64,000 bases of DNA from Atrina japonica (lineage: Eukaryota > Mollusca > Bivalvia > Pterioida > Pinnidae). Position numbers and translations under genes: made by a program. Within the stretch, counting starts at the first letter, position 1, and each line of letters begins with the position of its first letter. The stretch spans positions 1,241,501 through 1,305,500 of the forward strand of contig BROG01000127.1 in the NCBI GenBank assembly GCA_030159075.1. The letters run 5' to 3'. Under the pieces are notes generated by a model that saw only the letters and a list, made by a program, of their open reading frames with translations, searched no databases and was not told the DNA's origin. Positions 1 to 10,484 of the stretch are shown piece after piece.

Positions 1-646
1 TGAGTGCCGGAAAAACTACTACTCACTCTCCCGACATGATTAAGTTATGATCAGAAAATAAATGCTCCACATGTACTCTTGATATTTTCCCTAATGGGAT
101 GTCTGTAATTATCAACAAAAGTGCTGTTTGACATTCAGTTTAATTCTGGTCGAATTGAAGTGGACTCCAAATGGACTCCTAAATTACCAAAATGGACTCC
201 TAATTTTGTAGTTGTGGGAGTCCATGGACTCCTCATTTGAAAATCCCAGGGAAAACCCTGTATGGTGGTAACCAGTTATTCATGGTGGAGGAGAGAACAT
301 GGTTAGATTCAAATGGAGCTTGAACCTGGCTAGCTGAACAGAAGTGCATGAGAAACATCATGGTTTAAACAATGATGCTCTAACCACTAACCCATGGACA
401 GTGCAGGAACATGCAGACCAAATATTACAAAGCTACATGTAGCATGAACAGCAAGCATGTAACAAAAACTTAAACACTGGAGCTTAATACAGCAAATTTT
501 GGCAAAAACCAAAAACAATAAAAAAAAAAAATTAAAAAAAAAAAGGAATTCCCAATTAAACTTCACCATATCAATGCTAGACCCACAAAGGAAATCCAGA
601 CCAAATATCTAAAACCTAGCACTAATATTAAGTGAACAGCTGCATG
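1..646. other. No gene seen
   Basis: Apart from the SINE remnant at 240-402, this holds short A-rich runs (520-545) and a small tandem repeat of TGGACTCC around 160-235. No coding exon is recognisable. Confidence 0.5.
240..402 (-). mobile_element. tRNA-type SINE, decayed copy
   Basis: The segment contains GGTGGAGGAGAGAACATGG, shared with the copies at 25.3, 40.2, 48.9 and 50.2 kb. It ends, on the minus strand, with the tRNA-like head (CATGGGTTAGTGGTTAGAGC resembles an A box). Confidence 0.55.
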
Positions 647-915
647 CAACAGGTGATCAGAAAAGCTCACTTAAGGTTCAAGTGAGGTACAACAGGTTAT
701 CAGAAAAGCTCACTTAAGGTTCAGGTGAGGTACAACAGGTGATAAGAAAAGCTCACGTGAAATACAACAGGTTATCAGAAAAGCTCACTTAAGGTTCCGG
801 TGTGGTACAACAGGTGATCAGAAAAGCTCACTTAAGGTTCAGGTGAGGTACAACAGGTGATTCGAAAAGCCCACTTAAGGTTCAGGTTACGTACAACAGG
901 TGATAAGAAAAGCTA
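647..915 (+). repeat. 43-bp minisatellite, about 6 copies
   Basis: A unit beginning CAACAGGTGATCAGAAAAGC recurs every 43 bp (starts at 647 and 690, then onward), with one internally shortened copy near 740-770. The array is noncoding and decays near 915. Confidence 0.85.
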
Positions 916-1397
916 ACTTAAAGCTGAACTTGGATCATAAAAAGCTTTTGAACTTTAAATAAAAAAAAATATATGTTGAAAAAAAATGTTTTGAAACATT
1001 CTCACTTCATCTCCCATTACAGCAAACATTTTTGTAATAGTTTCTCCGGAAAATCCAGTCCCACAGCAGGTATAAAAAGCTGATTAGTTAGAACGGTCAT
1101 GATTGTATATCTGTTCTAGCAACGTGAAGCGTGCCAAGTCCCAGAGGCTGAATAAAACTCACAGACTTAGCCTGACTAAGGCATCTAATAATGAGAAATT
1201 CCATCAAAATATCTATATTTTCTTTTCAACTTCCGATCTCTGAAAACATGCATTTAATGTTTATACTAACCTGACTTAAGTAAAAATAATTTCTCCTTTT
1301 CCTCTGTAAAAACTGATTTTTCTAAAAGTAAAAAGAACTTTGACATTTTAAGGATTTTATCAAAACATTACATACATCTAGCTTATACATACGTGAA

Positions 1398-1535
1398 TAC
1401 AGTCAAACTTGCCTTAGCGACCCCCCTCTGACTTCCTGTCCATAGCGACCGTATTTAGACTGCCCCTTGAGAATTACTATAAATTTGCCCCCTATATAGC
1501 GACCACCTGCCTTAGCGACTGGCGACCACTGTATT
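1398..1535 (+). mobile_element. pogo/Tigger-like MITE, TACAGTCAAACTTGCC end
   Basis: It begins TACAGTCAAACTTGCC and carries repeated GCGACC(A/C)CC blocks; the right end is taken as GCGACCACTGTA. Several relatives lie in this window at 3.6, 15.4, 18.9, 21.2, 29.5, 31.7, 34.8, 42.2 and 51.4 kb. TA target sites and CAGT ends are usual for Tc1-mariner/pogo elements, so the class is an inference. Confidence 0.5.
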
Positions 1536-2326
1536 TTGTCCGCCGGTGGTTGTCCTACTTGCGTAGTGACTGCTTATACACTTACTACTCTTGGAAGGGA
1601 GATAACTCGTAGATAATTCAACAACATGGCGCAATACACAGTCACTACACACCTGGAGGTGTCAATTAACATCCCGGGTAGTAATTTGGCACTTGGACGC
1701 GCTTTATGACAGGGTGTTTTTACAACCAGGAACTAACAATCATCGCTGACTGATTGATGTTTTGTTTTCGATCATCAATTAATGTCCAAAGTTTCCGCTG
1801 ATGATTACTTGATCAGCGAAAGACTAAGACTTAAAAGAAAAAAATTCAGAAAGGACACACTTTGTGACAAGGTATCTTTACAAACAGGAGCATTTAAATA
1901 TCATCGCTGAATGATTGATGATTTGTTTTCTCATATTCTGGAATGCTGTAACTAATCAAACATCACTTGATTAGTAAGTCAACATCTCAATCCAAAGAGT
2001 AAAATCGCCGGCGCTCGTAGCATTGGATTATGTCTAATAAAATGATAATTAAATAAAATTCAACTATCTATATCTTTCCTTACATTCTTACACTTCTGAC
2101 TCGTGTGACTTAACAACACAGACCACCGACTTTGAGCACAATTTAGATATTTGTTTCAGTTTAAATAATGTGCCATATCCTCGATGTACATGTATAATTC
2201 AATTACATCGTAAATTAATTTAAATTATTTAAAACATTGAATTATTTCATTGTTATTTTATTTTTCATTGTTTACATGTTATGCATGTATTAGCTACCGG
2301 GATTTTCTATGACTATTTTTGGTATG

Positions 2327-3317
2327 GTCAGGCCTTGACGTGAACTTTTTTAACAACTTGCCCAGCTGGGCAAGTGCTTATGAAATTTTGGTTGCCCGCC
2401 ATGAAAATCTACTTGCCCGCAAAATATAGCTGAATTCTGTAAAATAGGTCTAGAGAAGTTTACTTTTTCTGCTGAATCCAAAGTTTAGCAATGACATGTT
2501 GAGTGCTCTTAGATCTAGTTAATCCAACTGACGTTTGACAGACGACGTGATTCTAAAATTAACTTTCTTGTAGTACGCATGCCCACTCCCTCAGATCAGT
2601 TGTCTACTTTTTAACTTTCTATTTTAAATAGGGAAGTAGGTCAGTGATTATATAAAGCATTCCACCTTTTCATTTTTGCTTTATGTACTCTGCATGTTTT
2701 GTTCTGTTGTTCAACAATATTAAAATACGATAATAAAGGTCAACACAGCAAATTAATCAGTAGGCTACTTTAATAGATAAACAAATTCCCACTAAACTTC
2801 CGGTTTTGCGATTGAAAGTGTTCATTCTAAACACCACAACAACACAAGGTTGAAAGTGGTCGATGTTTTCGGCATTCTGTGTTCTCGCTGCTTTAAATAT
2901 TATAATTAAACTCGGGAAATGGTAGTAGCGATGTGTAATACTTACTACAGTTATATCTATTCATTTTTATGTAATCTTTCTGCTGAATTTTGAAAGCGAT
3001 TATTGAGATGAAATATTTTAAAAGGAGGTAATTAGGTTGACCCGTACTTCTCTGAGCACATGTGTTAACAGCAATGGCGGATTATGTAAACATGCTTGGA
3101 GTCGTTAAAAATAAAGTTCCATTTGTCCGTTTGGAAGGGTTGTCGAGGGATTTAATTTCTGGTGGGTTGAAAGACATCGATGAACTTATGTTTACTATTA
3201 ACCGTTTGAGATTTTTTACTTGCCCGACCGGGCAACTGACATTTGAGATCTTGTTGTCCGGGACCAGCTTTTACTTGCCCCGGGCAACCGGGCAACCGTT
3301 AACGTCGAGCCCTGATG
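2327..3317. mobile_element. TIR element with TTGCCCG subterminal repeats
   Basis: The left end (GGCCTTGACGTGAAC, then TTGCCCAGCTGGGCAA and several TTGCCCG/CGGGCAA motifs) is matched in inverted orientation by the right end (minus strand: GGGCTCGACGTTAACGG, followed by TTGCCCGG and GGGCAAG motifs). The interior of about 0.8 kb is AT-rich. An open frame at 3062-3397 runs through the right end and is not treated as a gene. The ends resemble the element at 18.98-19.37 kb in layout, though its subterminal word is different. Confidence 0.5.
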
Positions 3318-3555
3318 GTTACAGGACCCTTCCCAATGCCAAAATGGCTTGTACTTTCCCAAAAGGATACAAAAATTCCCAATTTGGAATTTTTTAAAAA
3401 AATTAATATTTTCCAATTTTCCAGACCCTTGAGTTAGGAAAATCCCTTTAATAGATAAATACAATATACATTTAATTACTAAATGAAATATCTAACCATG
3501 GAAGAAATATGTAGTTGGAAATAATGAAAGTCATCTCCGATACCTTGGATTTCAT

Positions 3556-3655
3556 ATCTCATGTGACCATTTATATAAAGACCACCTATCTATAAAGACC
3601 GTTTTTGTAATTTCCCCTGAGCGGTCTTTATACATGTATATAAGTTTGACTGTAT
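3556..3655. mobile_element. MITE fragment, AAGTTTGACTGTA end
   Basis: Repeated TATAAAGACC blocks precede TAAGTTTGACTGTATA, the right end of the CAGTCAAACTT family. No matching left TIR remains. Confidence 0.5.
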
Positions 3656-4348
3656 ATACAAATCTAGGTACACATGTATGAAGTATTTTCTCCCCAAATG
3701 TAAACATGTTCTTACATGGAAGCAGAAATTTTCTACCCCATTGTAGAATGCCGAAATAAGGCCTCATTTCCAATGCAAGAAATATCTTTTTATTAATACT
3801 ATTTGGCCAATTATCAAGGTAATAAAACATTATCTGTGTTAGAAATTTCCATGTCCAAACAAGATTTAATGATTTGTGATATCATAACCACACAAGCGTT
3901 TGATGGGTCATATAATTATAAAAGTTTGTCAAATGATGCTGTGTTGGTCATTTGGCAAAAGGTCAATTGGTGAAGTATCGCAGATTATGACCCGCGCTAT
4001 GGACTGATGCCACACCTGTCATGACATGGGACCTCAGTTTTAAGTCTCATCCAAAAAACTACTGACTTTCACATCTAATGCAGGCCACAAAACAACTGAA
4101 GTCATCGTAACCAATTTACAGGTTATGCTAAAAGTAATGACCGTAACCTGCAGGTTATGATAGTAATAATGAAGACTTGAAAATGAAATTCACCGAGAAC
4201 GAAAGCAGGTAAACTGATTTGTATTTGTCGTAACCTCCACGTAACCTGAATGATCGCTTCCTTGTCATTTTGTGGTCTGTTTTGCCGATCATTTGGTAAA
4301 GAAATCATCAAAACCTTTTTTAGAGTTAAAGACATAAGTATGAAGTGG

Positions 4349-4432
4349 TTCTAGGAATCAAACCTTGGTCCTTGTGCTTGCGAGTTAACTGGTCTACCAC
4401 AAGACCATTGCAAGTGGTGACCAGCGGTCTCT
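4349..4432 (-). mobile_element. tRNA-derived SINE head or tRNA pseudogene fragment
   Basis: On the minus strand the segment reads like a tRNA half: an A-box-like TGGTAGACCAG (about 4390-4400) and a B box GGTTTGATTCC (4354-4364), which fits the GGTTCGANTCC consensus well. It does not fold convincingly as a complete tRNA, so a SINE head is more likely. It lies in the presumed first intron of the acidic-protein gene. Confidence 0.5.
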
Positions 4433-4510
4433 TTAAATATATGTATACAGATACCAAATGTTTGACAATGTATATTTTATCATCTGGATGTAAGAATTTA
4501 TAAAACCAAC

Positions 4511-5246
4511 CTGGGGAAAACTGGTCTTGAGCTGACTCTTCATCATCATTATCATCATCTTCATCAGATTCATCATCATCATCATCACTGTCATCTTCAG
4601 TGTTGCATACTTTTGAAGTTTTTCTGGGTGATTTTCTTAACACTCTGACAGATTCATCAGAGTCTTTAATAATTTCACTTTCATCAATCATTATACCTGT
4701 GTCTTCAGATGTATCATCGCCATGGTCACTAGTGTTTCCTGTCTGATTACTTCCTTTTTCACTATCAGTCTGACAGGAAATAGTTTGACTTGATTTTGTT
4801 CCACATTCCATTTCTTTATCATCCTTCTCCTTATCTTCAGTTTTTGCTTCACTACTGTCATCTCCATTTTCATCACTTTTGTCATCAATTTCCATCTTGT
4901 CATCGTTACTCTTATTCTTATGTAAGTCTTCCTTGTTGATGTTCTCATCTGTATTCATTTCAACATCATCAACAATACTCTTACCTCCGATACCTGATTC
5001 ACTAACATTGTCCATATTATTAACTTTGTTCCCATCATCAGCATTTTGTAGTAAGTCTTCCTTGTTGATGTTCTCATCTGTATTCATTTCAACATCATCA
5101 ACAATACTCTTACCTCCGATACCTGATTCACTAACATTGTCCATATTATCAACTTTGTTCCCATCATCAGCATTTTGTAGTTCTGTCATACAGTTTTGGT
5201 TTGCATTGTCTTCTGGTTCTTTGCTGTCATTTACTTGTTCTTCCAT
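4511..5246 (-). CDS. Acidic, probably nuclear protein; first coding exon only (partial gene)
   Basis: The exon opens with ATG at 5246 and reads 245 codons to a good donor (CCCCAG|GTTGGT) ending at 4511, phase 1. Beyond the donor the frame runs on only into intron sequence. The protein is dominated by Asp, Glu, Ser, Asn and Lys, with a near-perfect 44-residue tandem duplication (roughly residues 22-65 and 66-109, each containing VSESGIGGKSIVDDVEMNTD) and a short basic patch (RVLRKSPRK) followed by a nearly pure Asp/Glu/Ser run near the exon end. Such acidic stretches beside a basic SPRK-type motif are typical of nuclear and chromatin-associated proteins, but I do not recognise the family. The downstream exons are not visible between 1 and 4510, so the first intron probably exceeds 4.5 kb. 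A short 5' UTR exon may start near 5286, after TTAATTGTAG. That this is a gene is fairly certain; the function is unknown. Confidence 0.7.
4932..5180 (-). repeat. 132-bp tandem duplication inside the acidic exon
   Basis: Two almost identical in-frame 132-bp units (44 codons) lie side by side; the DNA between about 4932 and 5050 repeats between about 5051 and 5180 with only one or two differences. The near identity at silent sites suggests a recent duplication. Confidence 0.8.
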
Positions 5247-5367
5247 TATTTATCTTCGTTCATTCCATGCCTGGTCAATTTACCTACAATTAAATGTATT
5301 GATTTTTATTGATCAATTGCTCACCTGACCCCTGAAAGATAAAGCTCCAATGCAAAAACAAAAAAAA

Positions 5368-6000
5368 GAGGCCCAAGAGGGCCTCAATCGCTCGCCTGAG
5401 AACAATCTACAAATGTGGAAAGAAGACCAAGAAGAATATGTACAAATATACTGATCTGGCTAAGAAACAATTCATATTGCAGTTTTAAGATTTATGTACA
5501 TGTAGGCTGATCTGGCCAAGAAACATAAACATTAATGTTTCAAGAAATTAAAAAAAAAAAAACTAGAAATTATTTGGTAAAATTCTTGCACAAAAACATA
5601 TCACCACCTAATTACAAGTAAAATACAATAAATGAATGCATCAAAATGAATGCAAGGGGAGATAATTGGGGAAATAATGCAAAAATGAGTGAAAATGAGA
5701 AAGTCTGAAAAGACCTCAAAAATGTCTTTTGGGACCTGTTCTACACCACCCTGGATCCACCCCTGGGCCAATCTGGCTGAAAACTACAAACATGGTAAGG
5801 ACTTTGAACACTTGCTTCCTGTATAGTTTCATAAAAAATTCCTTCAGCAGTTTTGAAACCAAAGATGATAGTGTGAAAAAGTTTTGTCAAAATCCCTTCA
5901 GTAGTTTCAGAAAATATGAAAAGTTTACGGATGGATAGATGAGGACGGGAAGTGATCATAACAGCTCACTTGAACCTTCAGCTTAGGTGAGCTAAAAAAG
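5368..6000. mobile_element. Interspersed repeat with GAGGCCC / GGTGAGCTAA ends
   Basis: It starts with AAGAGGCCCAAGAGGGCCTC and ends with CAGCTCACTTGAACC..AGGTGAGCTAA, both small palindromes. The element at 38357-39742 has the same kind of ends (TTAGCTCACCTGGCCC at one side, TTAAGGCCCCTTAGGCCTCT at the other). Open frames inside (for example 5729-5938) are not conserved in composition or context and are not called genes. Confidence 0.55.
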
Positions 6001-6185
6001 CTGGAGAAGGCCATGTTTGGCACTTTTCAATTGCCATTGATTAACTCATTCTTACTACTTGTTTACAAATACCACAATGGACATGCCCTTGTTTTCACCA
6101 AAAAAAATATAGGAATACAAGTTCTTTATGTCTGTGTATAGCTCTTAAGTCTTATTTATTATTGTACATCAAGCACAAAAGGGGT
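6001..6185 (+). repeat. Dispersed repeat, copy 1 of 3
   Basis: It includes GGCACTTTTCAATTGCCATT, then TTGTTTACAAAT and ATAGCTCTTAAGTCTTATTT followed by TTGTACATCAAG. The same ordered blocks occur at 36770-37085 (plus) and, reversed, at 40530-40900. Confidence 0.6.
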
Positions 6186-8565
6186 GTATCAATATATCAA
6201 TACAAATCAATATTTGATGTTATATTGATACTTGATCCGTTGATAAAACGTTGGTTCGGGATGATATCAAAAGAAGTCCAGATCGGTATACATGTAAGAC
6301 ATTATGAAAAAGATTACGATTTGGATCCGCACTATCATTTTCCTACCATACATGTACTCAGATTGGACCAAATAATTTAATTGTGAATGAAAAGAATTTT
6401 TTTTTCTTTTTTCTTTGGTCAAAATAGTAAAATAAACGTTGAGCTTGACTTTGAGTAAATCTGGCAACTTCAGGCCCAGATCTTACATGTACATTACTAA
6501 AGTGCCTGTGACCTTGACTTTTAATACTAGGTCTTTGAAATTCTGTCACAATGATTCTAAGATAGTTCCAAACAAGAATCTTATATAGCTTTGTATACAA
6601 AAAGTTAGTTTATATAAAACCTGTTTATATAAAACTGTACCTGAAGTCTTATAAGGTGCCCCTATTGTCGAATTGGATCTTTTATAAACAGATTTTGATT
6701 TCAATATCAAACTTTATATATATCGATTTAAAAATAATATCTTTTAAATTTGAAAGACATCAGATTATTGGTACAGGAGTTTATTTTCACAGATATACCA
6801 ACTTTGTCCAAAATGTGGTCCTTTTTGGACCCTTTTGGATCTCCTATGGGCCCTAGCCCCTTTTCATTTCCAAATTGTATGCTGCTTTGCATGGGGATAC
6901 TTAATGCTAAGTTTGGTTAAAATTTGTCCATTGGTTCTTATGATGTGGAAAATGTGTCAAATTTAAAAGCACACAATGTGCAACAAATAAACGACAAGAG
7001 CAACAGGTTATCAGGAGCCTTTGACCGTTGGGGTCAAAGCTTGAAGGCGTATTTTAATAAGAATTTACCTGCCGGAAAGGAGGTTTCACCTGCCAGAAGC
7101 AGAGAGGTGAATGCTAATGTCTGGCCTGGCTTCTGTAGATATGCCGCAGATTATCATAAAACATCTACTTAATTGTTTAGCATTAAAATCCATGAAAATG
7201 ATCATTTAGGGTCAAATCCTCGGACCTCCGTATCTTCGATGTCACTGAAAATGTGAGATAATTTTAACGCTGACCCTTCTATAACTGTATGCAAAGTGCA
7301 GTTATTTTAAAATTACTAAACGTCAAATCGCATGGCTAGAAAAAAGAATCGGAGTACGACGTACTAAGTTTCGAAAAAAAAAAATGAATTTTTGCACCAC
7401 GTTCACATCTGAACACTAAAGTATTTAGATATGTATTTCCACTGTATGCAAAATCCTCTTTAGTGCATTACCACTATGCTGCTAAACATAGAAAATATTG
7501 TGACTTCACAGGGCAAATGAAGCGCCATCTACTGGAGGATATAAACCACATAGGAAGCATGCTTACCAACTGCCATATTGAATTTTAAATGCAGAGATGA
7601 ATGACATTTCATATACATACGATGTATCAACAGTAATTAAACGTAATTATATTGGATTCAATCAATAAATTACCCACGCCACGTATAAACTCATTCGCGA
7701 CGTTCAGGCCAATCAGGGAGACCGGTTGGTTGGGGGTTGTTTAATATTTTTCATTAAATTGAAAAGGTAACCAATTTTCACGTTCGCTTATGTATGTGAA
7801 ACACTAGATCTTATATATAAAACGTCGCTAGAACTTTTGTTTTGTATTAATGAAATCAAATGAAATCAAAATTAAGTTAATCTTAGAATGCCGCGGAGAT
7901 TACCGCGGAAAGGGGCCATGTCATGGGGAAATACCGAATGAAGCGTTCAACATAGTTTTATTAACATCTCATTCGGAGCGATTGTCAAGATTTAAGACTG
8001 CGATGACAGTTGTTTTACATGTATCTCTATCTGATTATGCCAAACAATACTTACAGAAAATACCCAATACAAAATCGGGGTGTAAAATTCTAATCTGTAC
8101 GCGCACTTTTCTCCTCTTTTTTACGTTTCCTCTCTTTTGTTGGGTTTGTCTATTCTAAACACGTAAACCGATGACGGATATATGACTTCCGGAAGCATCC
8201 CATTTTTGCATCAATGATCATAGTGAACATATTTACGGCGGCGAATATCTATTTTTTGTGGAAGTACCAAAAAGTAAAAACATTTTACCTACAAAAGAAA
8301 ATAAAGTGTACATGTGAGGCTTTCGATCCTTTCAAAGAAAGGCACAACAAGTTCCTTCGCATATATATTATATAGATCCAGCAATATATAAAGCTAACAG
8401 ATGTTAGCTGGTAGATATAGGCCTATATTACTATATCTAGTCTAATGACGTACTGAAATTACCGATACGAGTTGATGGCAATCGTAAGTTTTAATGAGGT
8501 ATAATACACTCAGTATACTGAATACTTTTTAATTCGGTAAAATTAGGTTTTACAAAAAAGGTAAC
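6186..8565. other. No gene seen
   Basis: This is AT-rich sequence with relics of the interspersed repeat at 5.4-6.0 kb (around 6650-6990: GGACCCTTTTGGATC, TTTGCATGGGGATAC). The open frames at 6924-7172 and 7850-8158 have no recognised domain or splice support. Confidence 0.4.
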
Positions 8566-9293
8566 TGAAAGTACTGAAATGGGTTGTTATTTTGGCAAAA
8601 TAGCCATGGGATTCAAACTACTATCTAACATATATGGAATGAAAATAAATCAAATTAATGTAGATCTTAAAACAAACACACACAAAAAAAACTTCAATTT
8701 CCAGCCTCTAAATAAATTCAAAATTAACTTTCTAAATTTTATTTGTTGTATCTTCCGCACCAACTTTAAATAATGTCTGTATTAACACTTATTTCAAATT
8801 AAACGGGAACATTTAAATTTAAACCAAACATGACACTGGGTATGAACAGGTAAAATAATTTTTTCATAGCGAAAAATGGCTGTGATTTAAAGCATGTTTT
8901 AGGGCTTGTAATATCGAATGCAAACAATCCTTTTTAGGGCTATTACCATGGTACATGAACATATACTCTGTCTTGACTAAATAAAAAACCAAACACAATT
9001 AACGTTCTCTATCTTGTATTAGTTAATATAAATAACTGTATGGAGTGAAACAGACATTTTACTCCATGTTTAATGTTAAATAAATAATTTTTCATCAACA
9101 TAATTCGGGCCTAAAGTTGCGATGTAGCAAAACAATCTATCACCAATTTCACAAGACATCAACGCTTTTGGCAATGGATAAAACGTTGTTTTTATTCTGT
9201 TTCCTTTTGAAGACATCGTTTTGTTTGAAATCCATTATGAACAGACCGATTACACAAAAAGTTTATGTTTATACATTCCAATCTAATTGTGAT

Positions 9294-9494
9294 GTGGCCG
9301 GATGAGACAGTAAAAACTGGAGGTCCCGTATCACAGTAGGTGTCGGCACGTTAAAGAACCCTCACTGCTCAATGGCCGTAAGTGCCGAGCATAGGCCAAA
9401 ATTTGAAGCCCTTCACCGGCATTTAGTGACGTCTCCATATGAGTGAAATATTCTTGAGTGGGACGTTAAACAACAATAAAACAAACAAAAAAAT
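9294..9494 (+). mobile_element. Molluscan SINE-like insertion within arm A
   Basis: The segment starts at GTGGCCGGATGAGAC, contains GAGCATAGGCCAAAATTTGA and TGACGTCTCCATATGAG, and ends GGGACGTTAAACAAC followed by an A-rich tail. Arm B has the uninterrupted site (TTGTGATTAACTTC on the equivalent strand), which defines the ends to within a few bases. Further copies of the 3' part occur at 15120-15258 and 52945-53035. No tRNA-like head is visible, so it may be 5'-truncated. Confidence 0.7.
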
Positions 9495-10145
9495 CAAGTT
9501 GTGGCAATTGTTGTGTAAACATCCGACAATAGACATGACGATTCCCCTAACTTCCGCAGAAACGAGAACTGCAATGCTCGAGTTACCTCCCTTTGCGATA
9601 TCACTAGATACAGTATACAAGTGACCGTCCGCTGAAATTGAGTTGCCGTTGGTTATGTAAGGCATGGGGTCACCATATTGGGTGTATTAATAAAGGATAT
9701 ATGCACGGGAATCTCATTAAGGCGGGTTATGTATAGTGATTAGTTGACAAACACGTTAATTTGATAGTTTTCAAAATGGACAGGGACTTTCACGCATCAT
9801 TTGCGTAACAAGTACCTCCTACTCGATGCTATCCCCTTTATTCTGCTTTTATTTTCATTTTTTCCATGGACTAGAAAACAAACATATTCTTGAGAGTTCA
9901 ATAGAAATTGATTTAGCTTCATGTTGGTATCAGCGATATGTAATTATTTCTATTAACATCGCTGTATGCTTGAAGCTCACTAGCTGTCAATATCAATATG
10001 ATGAATGGCGGAGTATTACAGGCTCAACATCACTGGAATCTTATATAGTGGAATTCCATATTTATAAATATATCAATGACATTCGGTTGAAACTAACAAC
10101 AAATTGTATTGTCTAATTAGTAAGCAGAACCATGTGGTGTTTCAT

Positions 10146-10290
10146 TTAATGATTATTTAAACTAGATTTAATTTCATTTACACCAAAATATTTGACTTTT
10201 CTGTAAAAGTTGAATTCTTGTGTTGGACTATATTTTGTGAATGCAACCTCCATGACCTCTTCACTGCTAACAGGATAGTCCTCGATGAAA
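10146..10290 (-). pseudogene. Coding-like fragment conserved between the two inverted arms
   Basis: An open stretch encodes ...YPVSSEEVMEVAFTKYSP... and ends in ...KSSLNNH and a stop. The same reading with few changes (AFTKYSP becoming ALAKYSP) occurs at 29826-29959 on the plus strand. Conservation of frame and stop suggests a piece of a former gene or transposon ORF. I do not recognise the family. Confidence 0.35.
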
Positions 10291-10439
10291 AGTCGAAGAA
10301 AACCCATATAAACCCACATAAAAATCGGGTCAGACATTTGACCTAACGTGAGTACTGATGGCTTATTTATCATGCAACAAACTACATAGATCAGCGATAT
10401 GATTATAAAATCTTGGGCTTATAAACATCTTTTTATCTA

Positions 10440-10484
10440 TATCAGCGATATGTAAAGCTAATATTAGCTTTATATATCGCTGTC
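10440..10484. repeat. Perfect-arm hairpin on CAGCGATAT
   Basis: CAGCGATATGTAAAGCTAAT is followed at once by its near reverse complement ending ATATATCGCTG. The spacer is only a few bases, so a cruciform or hairpin is possible. Confidence 0.6.

Larger units (their letters stand above)
8566..10330 (-). repeat. Inverted duplication, arm A (about 1.75 kb)
   Basis: Read on the minus strand, this segment matches 29790-31360 in order over most of its length: a short coding-like stretch at one end (10146-10285), then TTTCTATTAACATCGC, the GGTGACC / TTATGTAAGGCAT region, TGTATAAACATAAAC and finally AACCCATTTCAGTACTTTCA. Arm A contains an extra insertion of about 200 bp (9294-9494, a SINE-like element) that is absent from arm B. 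Confidence 0.8.

Noticed and set aside
3062..3397. Plus-strand open frame of 111 codons
   Set aside because: It crosses the right inverted end of a TIR element, and half of it is the translated TTGCCCG repeat.
4879..5328. Plus-strand open frame of 149 codons
   Set aside because: It is the complement of the acidic-protein exon and its tandem duplication; the minus-strand frame has the good start, donor and composition.
7850..8158. Plus-strand open frame of 102 codons (ECRGDYRGKGPCHGEI)
   Set aside because: The first 70 residues look somewhat protein-like, but no family is recognised, the end runs into a hydrophobic chance stretch, and no exon borders fit.
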